A DNA stretch of 64,000 bases, from assembly GCA_947503525.1 (NCBI GenBank), contig CANNEA010000001.1:62001-126000 (forward strand). The letters run 5' to 3'. Source of the DNA: an uncultured Carboxylicivirga sp. GTDB taxonomy: Bacteria; Bacteroidota; Bacteroidia; Bacteroidales; Marinilabiliaceae. The stretch's first letter is position 1; each line of letters starts with the position of its first letter. The position numbers were made by a program, and so were the translations under genes. The notes beneath the pieces were generated by a model. It was not told the origin of the DNA. It ran no database searches and saw only the letters and a program-made list of their open reading frames with translations. Below, piece after piece: positions 25,969 to 35,916 of this stretch.

Positions 25969-28404
25969 CTAGGTAAATTGCCATTGTTCGATTGGCCCGT
26001 CAGATGCCATACGATAGGTTTGATAAAATACAGAGGCAAAGGCCAAACCGGCTACAATAAGAGCCGCAAGAGGAAATAACATAATATTTATAAAGCTCGA
26101 ATAAGCGTAGTTCTCGATCCAGGCTGTTAATACAATGTATGAAGGAATCATAGCTAATATAACACCAACAATAATGTATATGCTAAAGTCAGAGAAGACC
26201 TGAAGTATAATAGTTTGTCGTGATGCTCCTAAAATCTTTATAATTCCAATATTACGCGATTTATATTCAATTAAGAATGCAGCTAAGGCAATAATACCCA
26301 TAATAGTCATGAACAGGGCAAGTATAGCAAAGACGGAAATTATTTTGGCAATTCTGATATCTTCGTCATAAAGTTTCTCTATTCTTTTGTCTAACATTTC
26401 CCATACAAAAGGAGAACTTTCCGTATGGTTGCTCCAACTATCGTTAATAGCGTTAATGGTTTCTATATTATAGTCTGGATTAAGCTTAACTAGAACATAT
26501 TCGAAACGCATCTTACCTGATAAAAGAATAAGTGCGAGAGGTTTTATTTTAGTATTATAAGGTTCGTAATGAAAATCTTTAACAACGCCGGATATATTTA
26601 AAGCCCAATCTTTGCTGCCAAAAACTTCAATCTTTTGTCCTAAAGGTTTTTTGATTTTAAATTCTTCAATGGCTCTAGTATTGAGGATTACGCCTAAAGA
26701 GTCGCCTGCCTGGTGGCTTAAAAAACGCCCTGTTTTTAAGGTTAAGTCCAGCATTGTGAAGTAATCTTCATCGACATTAATTAATGGCAGAACCATTACT
26801 TTTTCATTTGAGCCATTCTTAAGTTTAAATGTTCCCTGGAAATAATCATCACCTGGAAGACTACTACAAGCACTCACACTTTCGATTCCTTCATGCCGTA
26901 GTAATTCAGCTTTAAAACTATCGAAGTTTTTACTTACCGCGCTCCCTCTTTCAATAACCATTATGTTATCGGAATTAAAACCAGGATCATGATTACCAAT
27001 AAATTGAATTTGCCACCACATTCCTGAAACAACTATAAGAAGGAATACACTAACTGCGACCTGACTGCAAACTAATATGCCTCTAACAACAAGGCCGGTA
27101 TCTTTCATCTTATACTCTCCTTGCAGAATTTGTTTTGGTTTAAGCCCTGCAAAAAAGAAGGCAGGAAAACCACCGGCAATAATGCCAACCGAAAGTACTA
27201 AAAGTAATATCCAGAAAAAATCAATCCATCCTGTTATTAAAGAGAATTCGAGTTGAAGGTCGAAGAAGAAATTAAAGAATGGTAAAAGTAACTCTAGCAG
27301 GACTAAACCGAAGAATGTTGCTCCGAAACTATACACCACAGCTTCAGTAAGGAACTGAAAAGCCAAATTCCTTCGTGAAGCCCCAATCATTTGTCTTAAG
27401 CCAACTTCTTTGAAACGACGTCTTGCCTTTGCTGTAGTTAGATTTATAAAGTTGACGCACGTTGTTAATAGAATAAATATGGCAATGAATACAAATAAGT
27501 TAATGTATATGGATTTGGAATTAACTTCTAACTCCCCACTGAGTTGGGAATGTAAATGTATATCTTCAATAGGTTGTAGAAAGAAATCAAGATTTACACT
27601 GTCGACAGACATTTCTGAATTCAGTGTTTTCTCAATTTGTGGTAACAATAATCTGTTTTTGTCTTCATTAACTACTTGCTCAAAAATTTTAGGGTTTACT
27701 TTAGGATTTAATTTGACATATGTATAGCAGTTCAGATATAACCAATCTGTTTTCCAATTTTTGACATAAGTGCTATCGCCCTTTTGTAATAATATTTTAT
27801 CTATGGTGGCAATTGAAGCTAAAAAGCTGAATTTAAAGTGAGTGGCAGAAGGCATGTCTTTACATACTCCTGTAATCGTATATTCAATGTTCGATCGTAC
27901 AAGTTTTTTACCCATTGGATCAGCATTGCCAAAATATTTATTTGCCGTTGATTCTGATAGTACAAGGGTATTTGCTTCTAATAGGGCTGAATCAGATTCA
28001 CCACTTACCATTTCAAGGTCAAAAATCTCAAAGAAATTTGGATCTACGAACCGAAACTTGTCTTCATTAAATTTTATGTCATCATACGCAACAACATTAT
28101 TAGCACCTGGTATAAATCTGACAACAGAATTAACTTCTTTAAAATCCTTGACAAATTCGCCTAGGGGCATTGGACTGGTTGCATTATTAATTAGGTTAGC
28201 GCTCAGAATACCCTTAGTGGTGTAGCGATATATCGATGAACTATTCGAAAAGGTTGTATCGTAATTTAACTCCTGTTTAACCAATAATAGAACCAATAAA
28301 CTTAAAGTAACGCCAATAGAAAGACCGGTAACGTTAAGTAAAGAATAAATTCCTTGCTTTTTAATGTTACGCAGTGCAACTTTTATGTGGTGCTTAAGCA
28401 TCAT
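25969..28404 (-). CDS. MacB/FtsX-type ABC transporter permease
   Basis: An 811-residue permease with two FtsX units: N-terminal helix (NVTGLSIGVTLSLLVLLLV, about 21-40), a periplasmic MacB-like domain, three helices around residues 295-420, a further helix (GILVCSQVAVSVFLLIVVSG, about 445-465), a second periplasmic domain and three C-terminal helices (about 680-800). This is the large double-FtsX form frequent in Bacteroidota, probably an exporter or mechanotransmitter of envelope substrates such as peptides. It follows its ATPase by 3 bases and is next to a two-component system, suggesting stress-responsive export. The substrate is unknown. Confidence 0.88.
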   Translation of the reverse strand: MMLKHHIKVALRNIKKQGIYSLLNVTGLSIGVTLSLLVLLLVKQELNYDTTFSNSSSIYRYTTKGILSANLINNATSPMPLGEFVKDFKEVNSVVRFIPGANNVVAYDDIKFNEDKFRFVDPNFFEIFDLEMVSGESDSALLEANTLVLSESTANKYFGNADPMGKKLVRSNIEYTITGVCKDMPSATHFKFSFLASIATIDKILLQKGDSTYVKNWKTDWLYLNCYTYVKLNPKVNPKIFEQVVNEDKNRLLLPQIEKTLNSEMSVDSVNLDFFLQPIEDIHLHSQLSGELEVNSKSIYINLFVFIAIFILLTTCVNFINLTTAKARRRFKEVGLRQMIGASRRNLAFQFLTEAVVYSFGATFFGLVLLELLLPFFNFFFDLQLEFSLITGWIDFFWILLLVLSVGIIAGGFPAFFFAGLKPKQILQGEYKMKDTGLVVRGILVCSQVAVSVFLLIVVSGMWWQIQFIGNHDPGFNSDNIMVIERGSAVSKNFDSFKAELLRHEGIESVSACSSLPGDDYFQGTFKLKNGSNEKVMVLPLINVDEDYFTMLDLTLKTGRFLSHQAGDSLGVILNTRAIEEFKIKKPLGQKIEVFGSKDWALNISGVVKDFHYEPYNTKIKPLALILLSGKMRFEYVLVKLNPDYNIETINAINDSWSNHTESSPFVWEMLDKRIEKLYDEDIRIAKIISVFAILALFMTIMGIIALAAFLIEYKSRNIGIIKILGASRQTIILQVFSDFSIYIIVGVILAMIPSYIVLTAWIENYAYSSFINIMLFPLAALIVAGLAFASVFYQTYRMASDGPIEQWQFT

Positions 28405-28407
28405 ATT

Positions 28408-29091
28408 CTACAAACGTTGTTTAATGTTTTCTGTGATGATATGTCCATCGAATAATTGAATCGTTCTTTGCGCTTTTTCCGCCTCATTGGCAGAGTGTGT
28501 TGCCATAACAATGGTTGAACCAGACTCATTAATCGAGTTTAAAGTTTGCATAATGGAGCTGCCACCTGTTGAATTTAAACATCCGGTAGGCTCATCAGCT
28601 AAAATAATGTCCGGTTCAATAACTAAAGCCCTACCAATACCAATCAATTGTTTTTGAGCACTGGTTAATTGTTTGGGGTAGAATGATCTTAGATGGGCTA
28701 TGTTTAAGCGTTCTAATATGGCATTTACTTTATTGAATCTAATTTTCTTTGAATATTTAAGATACTGAAGAGGTAGTTCAAGGTTTTCAAAGGCATTCAA
28801 TTCTTCAATCAATCCAAAGTCTTGAAAAATAAAACCGATACTTCCCCTTCGCAAATTTACTCGTTGTCTTTCTTTTAAATGGGTGACATCATGTCCCATT
28901 AGAATGAGATTACCTGAGCTAGGCACATCTATTAAACCAAACATATTAATTAATGACGATTTACCGGAGCCTGAAGGTCCTAATAAGCTCACAAATTCCC
29001 CTGCTTCAATGTCTATATTCACATTTTGAAGTATCGTGTGTTCAATGCCACCACTTCTATATTGCTTGGTTAAATTGCGTGTGTGAATCAT
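28408..29091 (-). CDS. ABC transporter ATPase with degenerate signature motif
   Basis: The 227-residue partner of the adjacent FtsX-type permease. The start at 29091 (MIHTRNLTKQYRSGG) is chosen over an upstream in-frame ATG because it fits the family N-terminus. Walker A GPSGSGKSS (38-46), Q-loop Gln90, Walker B IILADE (162-167) and H-loop His199 are present. The ABC signature, normally LSGGQ, reads LTSAQ (142-146), and the D-loop region reads CLNST instead of NLDS-type. A homodimer would therefore have atypical ATP sites. A functional or regulatory role is inferred from intact Walker motifs and coupling with the permease gene. Confidence 0.88.
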   Translation of the reverse strand: MIHTRNLTKQYRSGGIEHTILQNVNIDIEAGEFVSLLGPSGSGKSSLINMFGLIDVPSSGNLILMGHDVTHLKERQRVNLRRGSIGFIFQDFGLIEELNAFENLELPLQYLKYSKKIRFNKVNAILERLNIAHLRSFYPKQLTSAQKQLIGIGRALVIEPDIILADEPTGCLNSTGGSSIMQTLNSINESGSTIVMATHSANEAEKAQRTIQLFDGHIITENIKQRL

Positions 29092-29458
29092 TTTCTTTTC
29101 ATTTTGTCCGATATTGGAACACTTGTGTTCGTTATCGTACATTACATATTAGCTCATTGTTTTATATATCATCCCCTAGTTAAAAGCTAAAACATTAACT
29201 TCTAATTCCTCTTTCTCTCATAAGTCATTGAATAGTAGTCAATGTGAGTTGTCCAATTCAATGTGTTATATATCCTGCTTAGGTTAGGTTTCACAATATC
29301 TACTATCACTTCTTGTGCCAATGTGCTTAAGGGCTTATAGTCAAGGTTATTATAAAAACGGCATCTTTTTTGAAATGTTAACAATTGTTCGTAATCGAAC
29401 ATTAAATTGCCATAGTTCACTAAGAATGTGGTATATTTAATTCGAAAAACTCTAACAC
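29092..29458. other. divergent intergenic region between the ABC operon and the two-component operon
   Basis: About 370 bases with no gene I can support. It should carry promoters for both directions. Two imperfect sigma-54-like sites are visible: TTGGCAC at 29315-29321 (minus strand), and CGGCAT at 29359-29364 followed by TTGAA (plus strand). Both lack the -12 C. Confidence 0.4.
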
Positions 29459-30835
29459 ATGACACAAAAATCGGGACGTATTCTGGCAGTTGATGATAAT
29501 GCAGATATCTTATTTGCTTTGAAACTTTTACTTAAGCCACACATTGAGCATATTGTAACTTCAACGGATCCTAATAAGATTCCATCAATAATGGCAGATG
29601 ATTCTTTTGATGTGGTTCTTTTGGATATGAATTTCACGAAGGATGCCATTAGTGGCCAGGAAGGTTTTAATTGGTTGGAAAAAATTCTACAAATTGACCC
29701 TTCAGCTGTTGTATTATTTATTACAGCTTATGGCGACGTTGAAAAGTCTGTTCGTGCAATTAAGGCTGGAGCTACTGATTTTATTCTTAAGCCATGGCAG
29801 AATGAAAAGTTACTGGCCACTGTTTCTTCGGCCATTAAACTTCGACAATCGCGAGAAGAAGTAAAAGACCTGAAATCCAAGCAACGCGAAATGAATACCA
29901 TATTGGATCAGCCATTTGCTGATTTTATTGGTGTTTCTCCAGGTATGCAGAATGTGTTTACTACCATAAAAAAGGTGGCCGGAACCGATGCAAATGTCTT
30001 GATCTTAGGTGAAAACGGAACGGGTAAGGAGCTTGTGGCACGTGCATTACATCGAAATTCCTTACGTAAGGATGAGGCTTTTATAAGCGTCGACCTTGGA
30101 GCTTTGAGTGAATCCTTATTTGAAAGTGAACTTTTTGGTCATGTAAAAGGGGCTTTTACGGATGCGAAAGCTGATCGTCCCGGTCGTTTTGAAATGGCAT
30201 CGGGAGGTACACTGTTTTTGGATGAAATAGGTAACTTATCCCTTCCACTGCAAGCAAAATTATTGACAGTTTTGGAGCGACGAGAAGTAACCCGTGTTGG
30301 ATCAAACAAACCGAAGGCCATTGATATCCGATTGATTTGTGCTACAAACATGAATTTAAAGCAGATGGCAAGTGAAGATGCTTATCGTCAGGATTTAATT
30401 TATCGTATTAATACTGTGGAAGTGGAACTGCCTCCGTTACGGGAACGTCCGGAAGATATACCGGTATTGTCTGAGCATTTCTTGAATATATATGCTAAAA
30501 AATACAAGAAGAAAATCAATAAGTTATCTTCAAAAGTCATTAAGAAGCTGACTAATTATCCATGGCCTGGGAATGTACGTGAATTTCAACATATTGTTGA
30601 GCGAACCGTTATTATGAGCGATTTGCCGAATTTGGAAGAGGCAGATTTTCAACTGTCCTCGTTGCCATCTACATCTGAAGGATTTGAATTTGATTCATAT
30701 AATCTTGAAGACATCGAAAAGCAAATAATTGAAAAGGTACTGAGAATGAATAGGGGTAATGTTTCAAAGGCTGCTGCCGACTTGGGATTAACCAGAACCT
30801 CTTTGTATCGCAGATTAGAGAAACATGGCCTATAA
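29459..30835 (+). CDS. sigma-54-dependent NtrC-family response regulator
   Basis: A 458-residue regulator. The receiver domain (about 1-125) has phospho-acceptor Asp56 (VVLLDM). The AAA+ domain (about 155-385) has Walker A GENGTGKE, the sigma-54-contact loop GAFTDA (the classical motif is GAFTGA; this form is frequent in Bacteroidota) and FLDEIGNL. The C-terminal Fis-type helix-turn-helix is NRGNVSKAAADLGLTRTSLYRRL. It likely activates sigma-54 promoters, plausibly of the divergent ABC exporter. Its 3' end overlaps the kinase gene by 11 bases. Confidence 0.95.
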   Translation: MTQKSGRILAVDDNADILFALKLLLKPHIEHIVTSTDPNKIPSIMADDSFDVVLLDMNFTKDAISGQEGFNWLEKILQIDPSAVVLFITAYGDVEKSVRAIKAGATDFILKPWQNEKLLATVSSAIKLRQSREEVKDLKSKQREMNTILDQPFADFIGVSPGMQNVFTTIKKVAGTDANVLILGENGTGKELVARALHRNSLRKDEAFISVDLGALSESLFESELFGHVKGAFTDAKADRPGRFEMASGGTLFLDEIGNLSLPLQAKLLTVLERREVTRVGSNKPKAIDIRLICATNMNLKQMASEDAYRQDLIYRINTVEVELPPLRERPEDIPVLSEHFLNIYAKKYKKKINKLSSKVIKKLTNYPWPGNVREFQHIVERTVIMSDLPNLEEADFQLSSLPSTSEGFEFDSYNLEDIEKQIIEKVLRMNRGNVSKAAADLGLTRTSLYRRLEKHGL

Positions 30836-32186
30836 TAATTTCAGATTAAATTTTATTATAAGGACCTTGCTACTGGCAGGGTCTATTTTTGCATTCTTTT
30901 ATTTGTTCTTCACAACCGAGTTAACCATGACTTTGGTCTTGGTGGGATTGCTAATCGCATTTCAGATTTTTGCAATGATTCATTATGTGGATAGAACAAA
31001 TAGGGTGCTCAATAATTTTCTTGAGTCCATCCGCTACTCTGATTTTACCCGTACATTTCAGGTTGAAAGTTTAGATTCTTCATTTGATAAATTGAAAAAG
31101 TCCTTTAATGAAGTAATCAAAGACTTTCAGGAAGTAAGAGCTGAAAAAGAAGAGAACTATTACTATTTACAAACAGTTATTCAGCATATTGGTATAGCCC
31201 TTATCGCTTATAGTAAGGATGGTAAAGTGGAACTTATTAATAATGCGACTAAAAAACTCTTTCAGGTTCGCTCTCTTAATAATGTACAGGCCTTAAAAGA
31301 TTTTAGCCCTGCTTTGGTTGAAAAGCTTTTAAGCATTAATCATGGAGAAAATACTTTAATTAGAGTTCAGGAAAAGGAAGAGTTATTACAGTTGGCCATT
31401 TATGCTACGGAATTTAAGATTCATAACAGAACTATTCTTCTAACTTCAATCAAGAATATTCAGGATGAGCTTGAAGAAAAAGAAATGGAATCGTGGCAAA
31501 AACTGATTCGTGTATTAACGCATGAAATAATGAATTCCATTACACCAATTTCCTCTTTGTCCTCAACGATAACATTAATATTAAAGGATCTGGCATCTAA
31601 TTTAAAGGGTAAAGATATTCCGGATGAAGATGTTGAAACAATACATGAAGTTCAAGGTGCATTAGAAACAATTCATAAACGTACGGATGGATTGATGCAT
31701 TTTGTGAATACTTATAGAAATCTGACTAAAATTCCGACGCCAGCTTTTTCTATTTTCCCAATTAGTCACCTGCTAACAAATATAAAAGGTCTCTTAACTG
31801 AAGAGCTTAAGTCGAAGTCGGTGGAATGTAATATTCAAATTGAACCTGAATCACTGGAATTATCAGCGGATGAAAAATTGATAGAACAGGTGATAATTAA
31901 TTTGGTTCAGAATGCTATACAAGCGCTTGATGGCAGGGATGGTGCAAAAATTACACTTAAGGCTTTTCTTAATAAGAGAGGTAGGATAACAATTCAGGTA
32001 ATTGATAATGGGCAAGGGATTTTGCCAGATGTTCTGGATAAAATATTTATACCATTCTTTACTACTAAACCACAAGGATCGGGTATTGGTTTAAGTTTGT
32101 CGAAACAGATATTAAGGCTGCATGGCGGTAACATAACAGCCTATTCGGAAGTAGAAGAAGAAACTAAGTTTACCCTTACTTTTTAA
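30825..32186 (+). CDS. membrane sensor histidine kinase
   Basis: The 453-residue cognate kinase of the preceding regulator. It has two N-terminal transmembrane helices (about residues 12-28 and 33-50) with almost no periplasmic loop, a PAS-like region (about 105-210), the HisKA motif LTHEIMNSITPI (phospho-acceptor His) and a HATPase domain with NLVQNAIQAL (N box), DNGQGI (G1) and GSGIGLSLSKQI (G2). The short external part suggests it senses within the membrane or cytoplasm. The gene ends with its stop interlocking with the rex stop. Confidence 0.93.
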   Translation: MAYNNFRLNFIIRTLLLAGSIFAFFYLFFTTELTMTLVLVGLLIAFQIFAMIHYVDRTNRVLNNFLESIRYSDFTRTFQVESLDSSFDKLKKSFNEVIKDFQEVRAEKEENYYYLQTVIQHIGIALIAYSKDGKVELINNATKKLFQVRSLNNVQALKDFSPALVEKLLSINHGENTLIRVQEKEELLQLAIYATEFKIHNRTILLTSIKNIQDELEEKEMESWQKLIRVLTHEIMNSITPISSLSSTITLILKDLASNLKGKDIPDEDVETIHEVQGALETIHKRTDGLMHFVNTYRNLTKIPTPAFSIFPISHLLTNIKGLLTEELKSKSVECNIQIEPESLELSADEKLIEQVIINLVQNAIQALDGRDGAKITLKAFLNKRGRITIQVIDNGQGILPDVLDKIFIPFFTTKPQGSGIGLSLSKQILRLHGGNITAYSEVEEETKFTLTF

Positions 32187-32827
32187 GAGTTAGCTTTAAG
32201 GCGGTTAAACATAACTGCCAAGTGCGCATACAGTGATGTGTTTTGAACAACAACATCATCTTTGACCTTGATATTAACAGGAGTAAAGTTCCAAATGGCT
32301 TTAATGCCTGTTTCGGTTAAACGCATCGAAACATCCTGAGCCTTGTCAACAGGTACAGTTAATACACCAATTTTAACATTCTGCTCTTGCATTCGGCTTA
32401 ATTCATCGAAATGATAAATTTCAACCCCTTCAATGGTTTTACCAACAACCTCAGGATCAACGTCGAAGGCAGCCACAATTTTTAAACCAAATTGTTTTAA
32501 ACCATGATCATGCAATAAAGCTTTTCCTAAACTTCCGACACCGAAAAGGTAAGCTTCGTCAACCACGGTAAATCCCAGAAACTCTTCTAGAACATCGATT
32601 AGTACATCAACTTCATACCCAACACGAGTTTTACCAACAATACTCGTATACGAAAGGTCTTTTGTTACCTGAGTTGGATCTACACCCATGTCTCCAGCTA
32701 TAAGAGTAGAAGATATATGTTTTAATCCATCTCTTTGCGCTAATTTTAAATAGGCTAAATAACATGGCATTCTGCGGAGCGCAGGTTCTGGCACCAAGTT
32801 ATTTTTTTTTCGACTTCCTAATGGCAT
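32183..32827 (-). CDS. rex: redox-sensing transcriptional repressor Rex
   Basis: Rex senses the NADH/NAD+ ratio and represses fermentative/respiratory genes. With start ATG 32827 it has 214 residues: a winged-helix N-terminal domain (about 12-75, with ALRRMPCYLAYL and MGVDPTQVTKDLSY, the family's DNA-recognition segment) and a Rossmann domain with GVGSLGKALL (96-105). An in-frame upstream ATG at 32926 adds 33 residues that do not fit the family. It is convergent with the kinase gene, the two stop codons overlapping within TTTTAA. Confidence 0.95.
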   Translation of the reverse strand: MPLGSRKKNNLVPEPALRRMPCYLAYLKLAQRDGLKHISSTLIAGDMGVDPTQVTKDLSYTSIVGKTRVGYEVDVLIDVLEEFLGFTVVDEAYLFGVGSLGKALLHDHGLKQFGLKIVAAFDVDPEVVGKTIEGVEIYHFDELSRMQEQNVKIGVLTVPVDKAQDVSMRLTETGIKAIWNFTPVNIKVKDDVVVQNTSLYAHLAVMFNRLKANS

Positions 32828-32855
32828 TTTTGTTAGTTTCTGATTTAACGTTATA

Positions 32856-32863
32856 CAAATGTA
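32856..32863 (-). promoter_or_regulatory. candidate -7 box of rex
   Basis: TACATTTG on the minus strand, matching TAnnTTTG, about 30 bases before the rex ATG. It supports the shorter start. Confidence 0.5.
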
Positions 32864-33283
32864 ACCGATTTTTTGAATGAGAAAAATGTGAGCTGACAAA
32901 ACTTTTGTATTTCTTAAAGGCTTCAATTATCCTTATTGTATGTTGTTTAGGCATCATCTCGAGCTATTTATATGATCATTTTGATGTGTTTTACTCAATA
33001 AACAGGGGTTAAATAAGCTAAATCCTCATAGTTTATGTTTTTTGAAATTGTGCTGTAAGCTCCATTAAATGAGTAACTAGGATTCATTCCGTCTTTATAT
33101 ATTATCAAATGCCCCCTTAATTACCTTAAAACACGAGCCGTACCTTGATGGTGATATTTAATATTTTTATCAAAGGTTAGGATTTGAAAATCATACCGGA
33201 TTGTAAAGTGAAGTAATAAGTCTTCAATTTATTAAAATGGATGATGGAAAATCGAAATCAGAATATGAATAAGATATTTATAT
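32864..33283. other. intergenic region upstream of the GH2 gene
   Basis: About 420 AT-rich bases. No gene, RNA or clear TAnnTTTG box for the GH2 gene was recognised. Confidence 0.4.
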
Positions 33284-35860
33284 ATGAATAATACGGATAA
33301 AGTAATGACAAGCTTTAATTATCTTTTAAGAAAAAGAAAAGGCATAATACTCTATTTAATGATGAGTATGTTTGTCTTGGCTGCTTATGCACAGCCGAAT
33401 ACGACTTTCTCACACGAGGAGGCAAGCCAAGCCGTTCGAGATTTAAGTGGCATGAAATGGCGAATGAAAATGATGCTTCCCGGAGAAGGAGTGAAAAAGG
33501 GTTTACATAAACTTCCGTCTGAGGACATTGAAACCTTAGTTTGGAACAATGCTAAGGTACCAGGAGATGTATACACAGATCTTTGGAGAGCCGGAGTTAT
33601 AGATGATCCTTATTTTGGTAGAAACAATGTAAAAGCTCAATGGGTTCAGCAATACGAATGGTGGTATGCGCTTCAGTTTGATGTTAGGGAAAAGATAGAT
33701 AATCAGGTTGTCGAGATTGTTTTTGAGGGAGTTGACTACAGTTGCGAGGTATGGTTAAATGGCCATTATTTAGGAAATCACGAAGGGGTCTTTTCAAAAT
33801 TCTCATTTAGTGTTGGCGAATACCTTCGCATTCACCCTTGGGATGGACAAAAGGGCAGAAACATGTTAGTCGTTAAGCTAGATACACCCCCGCAGGTTAA
33901 TGCCTTTGTCGCAGGAAAGAAAACACCATGGTTTGGAGACTATACCAGGGATTTGACTCCAATAGGCATCTGGCGACCGGTGAAAATGATAAGAACTGGT
34001 AAGGTTCGTTTTAATGATGTTTATGCTAATAATACGATCAATAAAGACGGTTCTGCAGATGTAAGCCTGGAATTGACTGTTGAAAATACAGATTCCAAAG
34101 CAAAGGATATGACTTTTGTAGCTTCACTTGAAGGTAAAAACTTTAAGATGAAAGATATTGAAGTTGAGTTTTCAGAAACACTTGCGCCTGGGGAGCACAA
34201 AATCATAAAGAACATACACGTAAAGGATGCAAAATTGTGGTGGCCTTGGGATTTAGGTGATCAGAATTTGTATAAGGCCAAAATATCACTTAAGGAAGGC
34301 GCGACCAATCATGATGTAAATGAAACTGTGTTTGGTATTCGTGAGGTGACTTCGAAGTGGAATCCCGGTTTTGAAAAAGATGTGGATGTTACATTTCCTC
34401 GTTCTACCTATATTAATGGTAAATTCCATTTTATTCGCTCTGCTTGCTGGGGCGGACCACCTGATATTTTTACAGGCCGTACTTCTTCTGAAGAATACAA
34501 GGAGTTGATTCGATTAGCTAAGGCGATGAATATGAATAATATTCGAATTTTTGGATGGCACCCACCTGAAATACCTGAATTTTACCAGTATTGTGATGAA
34601 ATGGGTATGACAGTTTGGCAAGATATGATTCCATTGGGAACAGGAAATATACCAAGGGATGAGGAAAATCTGGCTGAAATATTTAACGAAGGTGTTAAAG
34701 TAGTTATGGAGCGTAGAAATCATCCATCTCTAATTATGATGGAGGGGGGAGAAGAAATGATGTTCCGCACACGTGACCCCCATTTTGGACGTGCTTTCTT
34801 AGAGCGTTTAGGAGATTCGCTTCAGGCCTATGTAAAGTTACCATATGTGCCGGATTCACCAATGATAGATCCGGTAGCTCAGGAAGCTGGTTTTAAACCA
34901 AAGGAAGCAGTACATGCTTTACGTTATTTTTATGAAATGGGCAGATGGCTCCATGAAGACTGGTATCAAACACATTGTGATGGTTATCCGATTGTGCCTG
35001 AATTTGCAATTACTTCGGTGCCTAATGTTGAAAGTTTAAAAAAGTTTATACCAGAGAATGAAATGTGGCCTCCGGGATTAAGTTGGGGACATCATTGGGC
35101 CGATCTTACTCGTTTGCGGATGCAAAATTGGGATGTGTTTGGTAGTGAAATGAAAGGTTCTCTGGAGGAGTTTGTTAATGCGACTCAAGATGCGCAAGGT
35201 ATTATTTTTCAGAATGGCATTGAGCATTTCCGCAGAGATAAGCCAAGTTTAAGTGGAATTGCATTGTGTCATTTCATAACGTATTGTCCTGATATGAAAT
35301 GGGGTATTGTTGATAACTATCAACAGCCAAAGAACTCATATTATTTTGTGCAGAAGGCATATCAGCCACTTTTGGTAAACTTTGAATTCAAAAAACGCAG
35401 ATGGAAAACCAAGGAACCATTTGTAGGTAATATTTGGGTGGTTAATGATTTGTATAAATCATATTCAGATTGTAAAATTAAGTTTGAGATCAAGGATGAA
35501 GTCGGCAATGTATTGTCAAGTAAATCATTTGAGGTGTCAAAAATCGAAGAGAACAGTGCCAAGTCATTCTTTTCAATAGAAGAGAACGTTTTGAAAAATG
35601 TGGAGTCGAAGTTTTTTGTTAATCTTGAGCTGACCAACAAAAAAGGCGAAATTATTTCAAATAATGATTACTTCTTTTTAATTGGCGATCAAAAAGAAGC
35701 TACAGCTTATTTTAATAAATGGAAAGATGAGCGTGTAAAGCAAGAAAACCTGCACGGGAGATATGGTTCATACTATCATTACTTTGAGGAATTTACGAAT
35801 CAGAATGGTAAGAAGTATGAGAGTGAAATTCAAACACCACGGGCAATTGGATTTGATTAA
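33284..35860 (+). CDS. secreted GH2 glycoside hydrolase (beta-mannosidase/exo-glucosaminidase-like)
   Basis: An 858-residue exported enzyme with a signal peptide (hydrophobic core IILYLMMSMFVLAAYA). It has the GH2 sandwich domain (WYALQFDV, VDYSCEVWLNGHYLGNHEG), an Ig-like middle and a TIM barrel (INGKFHFIRSACWGG, NNIRIFGWHPPEIPEFYQYCDE, VWQDM), as in beta-mannosidases. The predicted nucleophile is Glu573 in VPEFAITSVP. The acid/base Glu (Glu491) is preceded by Glu rather than the usual Asn: the segment reads EGGEEM where mannosidases have CGNNE-type. Convergent with a sulfatase and near an AraC regulator, it may act on a sulfated glycan. The exact linkage is unknown, and ATG 33305 is an alternative start. 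Confidence 0.85.
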   Translation: MNNTDKVMTSFNYLLRKRKGIILYLMMSMFVLAAYAQPNTTFSHEEASQAVRDLSGMKWRMKMMLPGEGVKKGLHKLPSEDIETLVWNNAKVPGDVYTDLWRAGVIDDPYFGRNNVKAQWVQQYEWWYALQFDVREKIDNQVVEIVFEGVDYSCEVWLNGHYLGNHEGVFSKFSFSVGEYLRIHPWDGQKGRNMLVVKLDTPPQVNAFVAGKKTPWFGDYTRDLTPIGIWRPVKMIRTGKVRFNDVYANNTINKDGSADVSLELTVENTDSKAKDMTFVASLEGKNFKMKDIEVEFSETLAPGEHKIIKNIHVKDAKLWWPWDLGDQNLYKAKISLKEGATNHDVNETVFGIREVTSKWNPGFEKDVDVTFPRSTYINGKFHFIRSACWGGPPDIFTGRTSSEEYKELIRLAKAMNMNNIRIFGWHPPEIPEFYQYCDEMGMTVWQDMIPLGTGNIPRDEENLAEIFNEGVKVVMERRNHPSLIMMEGGEEMMFRTRDPHFGRAFLERLGDSLQAYVKLPYVPDSPMIDPVAQEAGFKPKEAVHALRYFYEMGRWLHEDWYQTHCDGYPIVPEFAITSVPNVESLKKFIPENEMWPPGLSWGHHWADLTRLRMQNWDVFGSEMKGSLEEFVNATQDAQGIIFQNGIEHFRRDKPSLSGIALCHFITYCPDMKWGIVDNYQQPKNSYYFVQKAYQPLLVNFEFKKRRWKTKEPFVGNIWVVNDLYKSYSDCKIKFEIKDEVGNVLSSKSFEVSKIEENSAKSFFSIEENVLKNVESKFFVNLELTNKKGEIISNNDYFFLIGDQKEATAYFNKWKDERVKQENLHGRYGSYYHYFEEFTNQNGKKYESEIQTPRAIGFD

Positions 35861-35874
35861 AAGTAAAAATGAGA

Positions 35875-35906
35875 TAGATTCCCATAAAACGAAATATGGG
35901 AATCTA
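35875..35906. terminator. bidirectional terminator between the GH2 and sulfatase genes
   Basis: A perfect 12-bp stem, TAGATTCCCATA (35875-35886) with TATGGGAATCTA (35895-35906), midway between two convergent genes. The minus-strand side has a T-rich tail and the plus side an A-rich one. Confidence 0.78.
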
Positions 35907-35916
35907 TAAAAAACAC

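Noticed and set aside
29202-29465. An 87-codon minus-strand open frame in the region between the ABC ATPase and the NtrC-type gene
   Set aside because: It overlaps the start of the response-regulator gene, has no recognisable domain or start context, and the region has to carry divergent promoters.
30825-32186. Possible extra periplasmic sensor domain in the histidine kinase
   Set aside because: The two membrane helices are separated by only a few residues, leaving no room for one.
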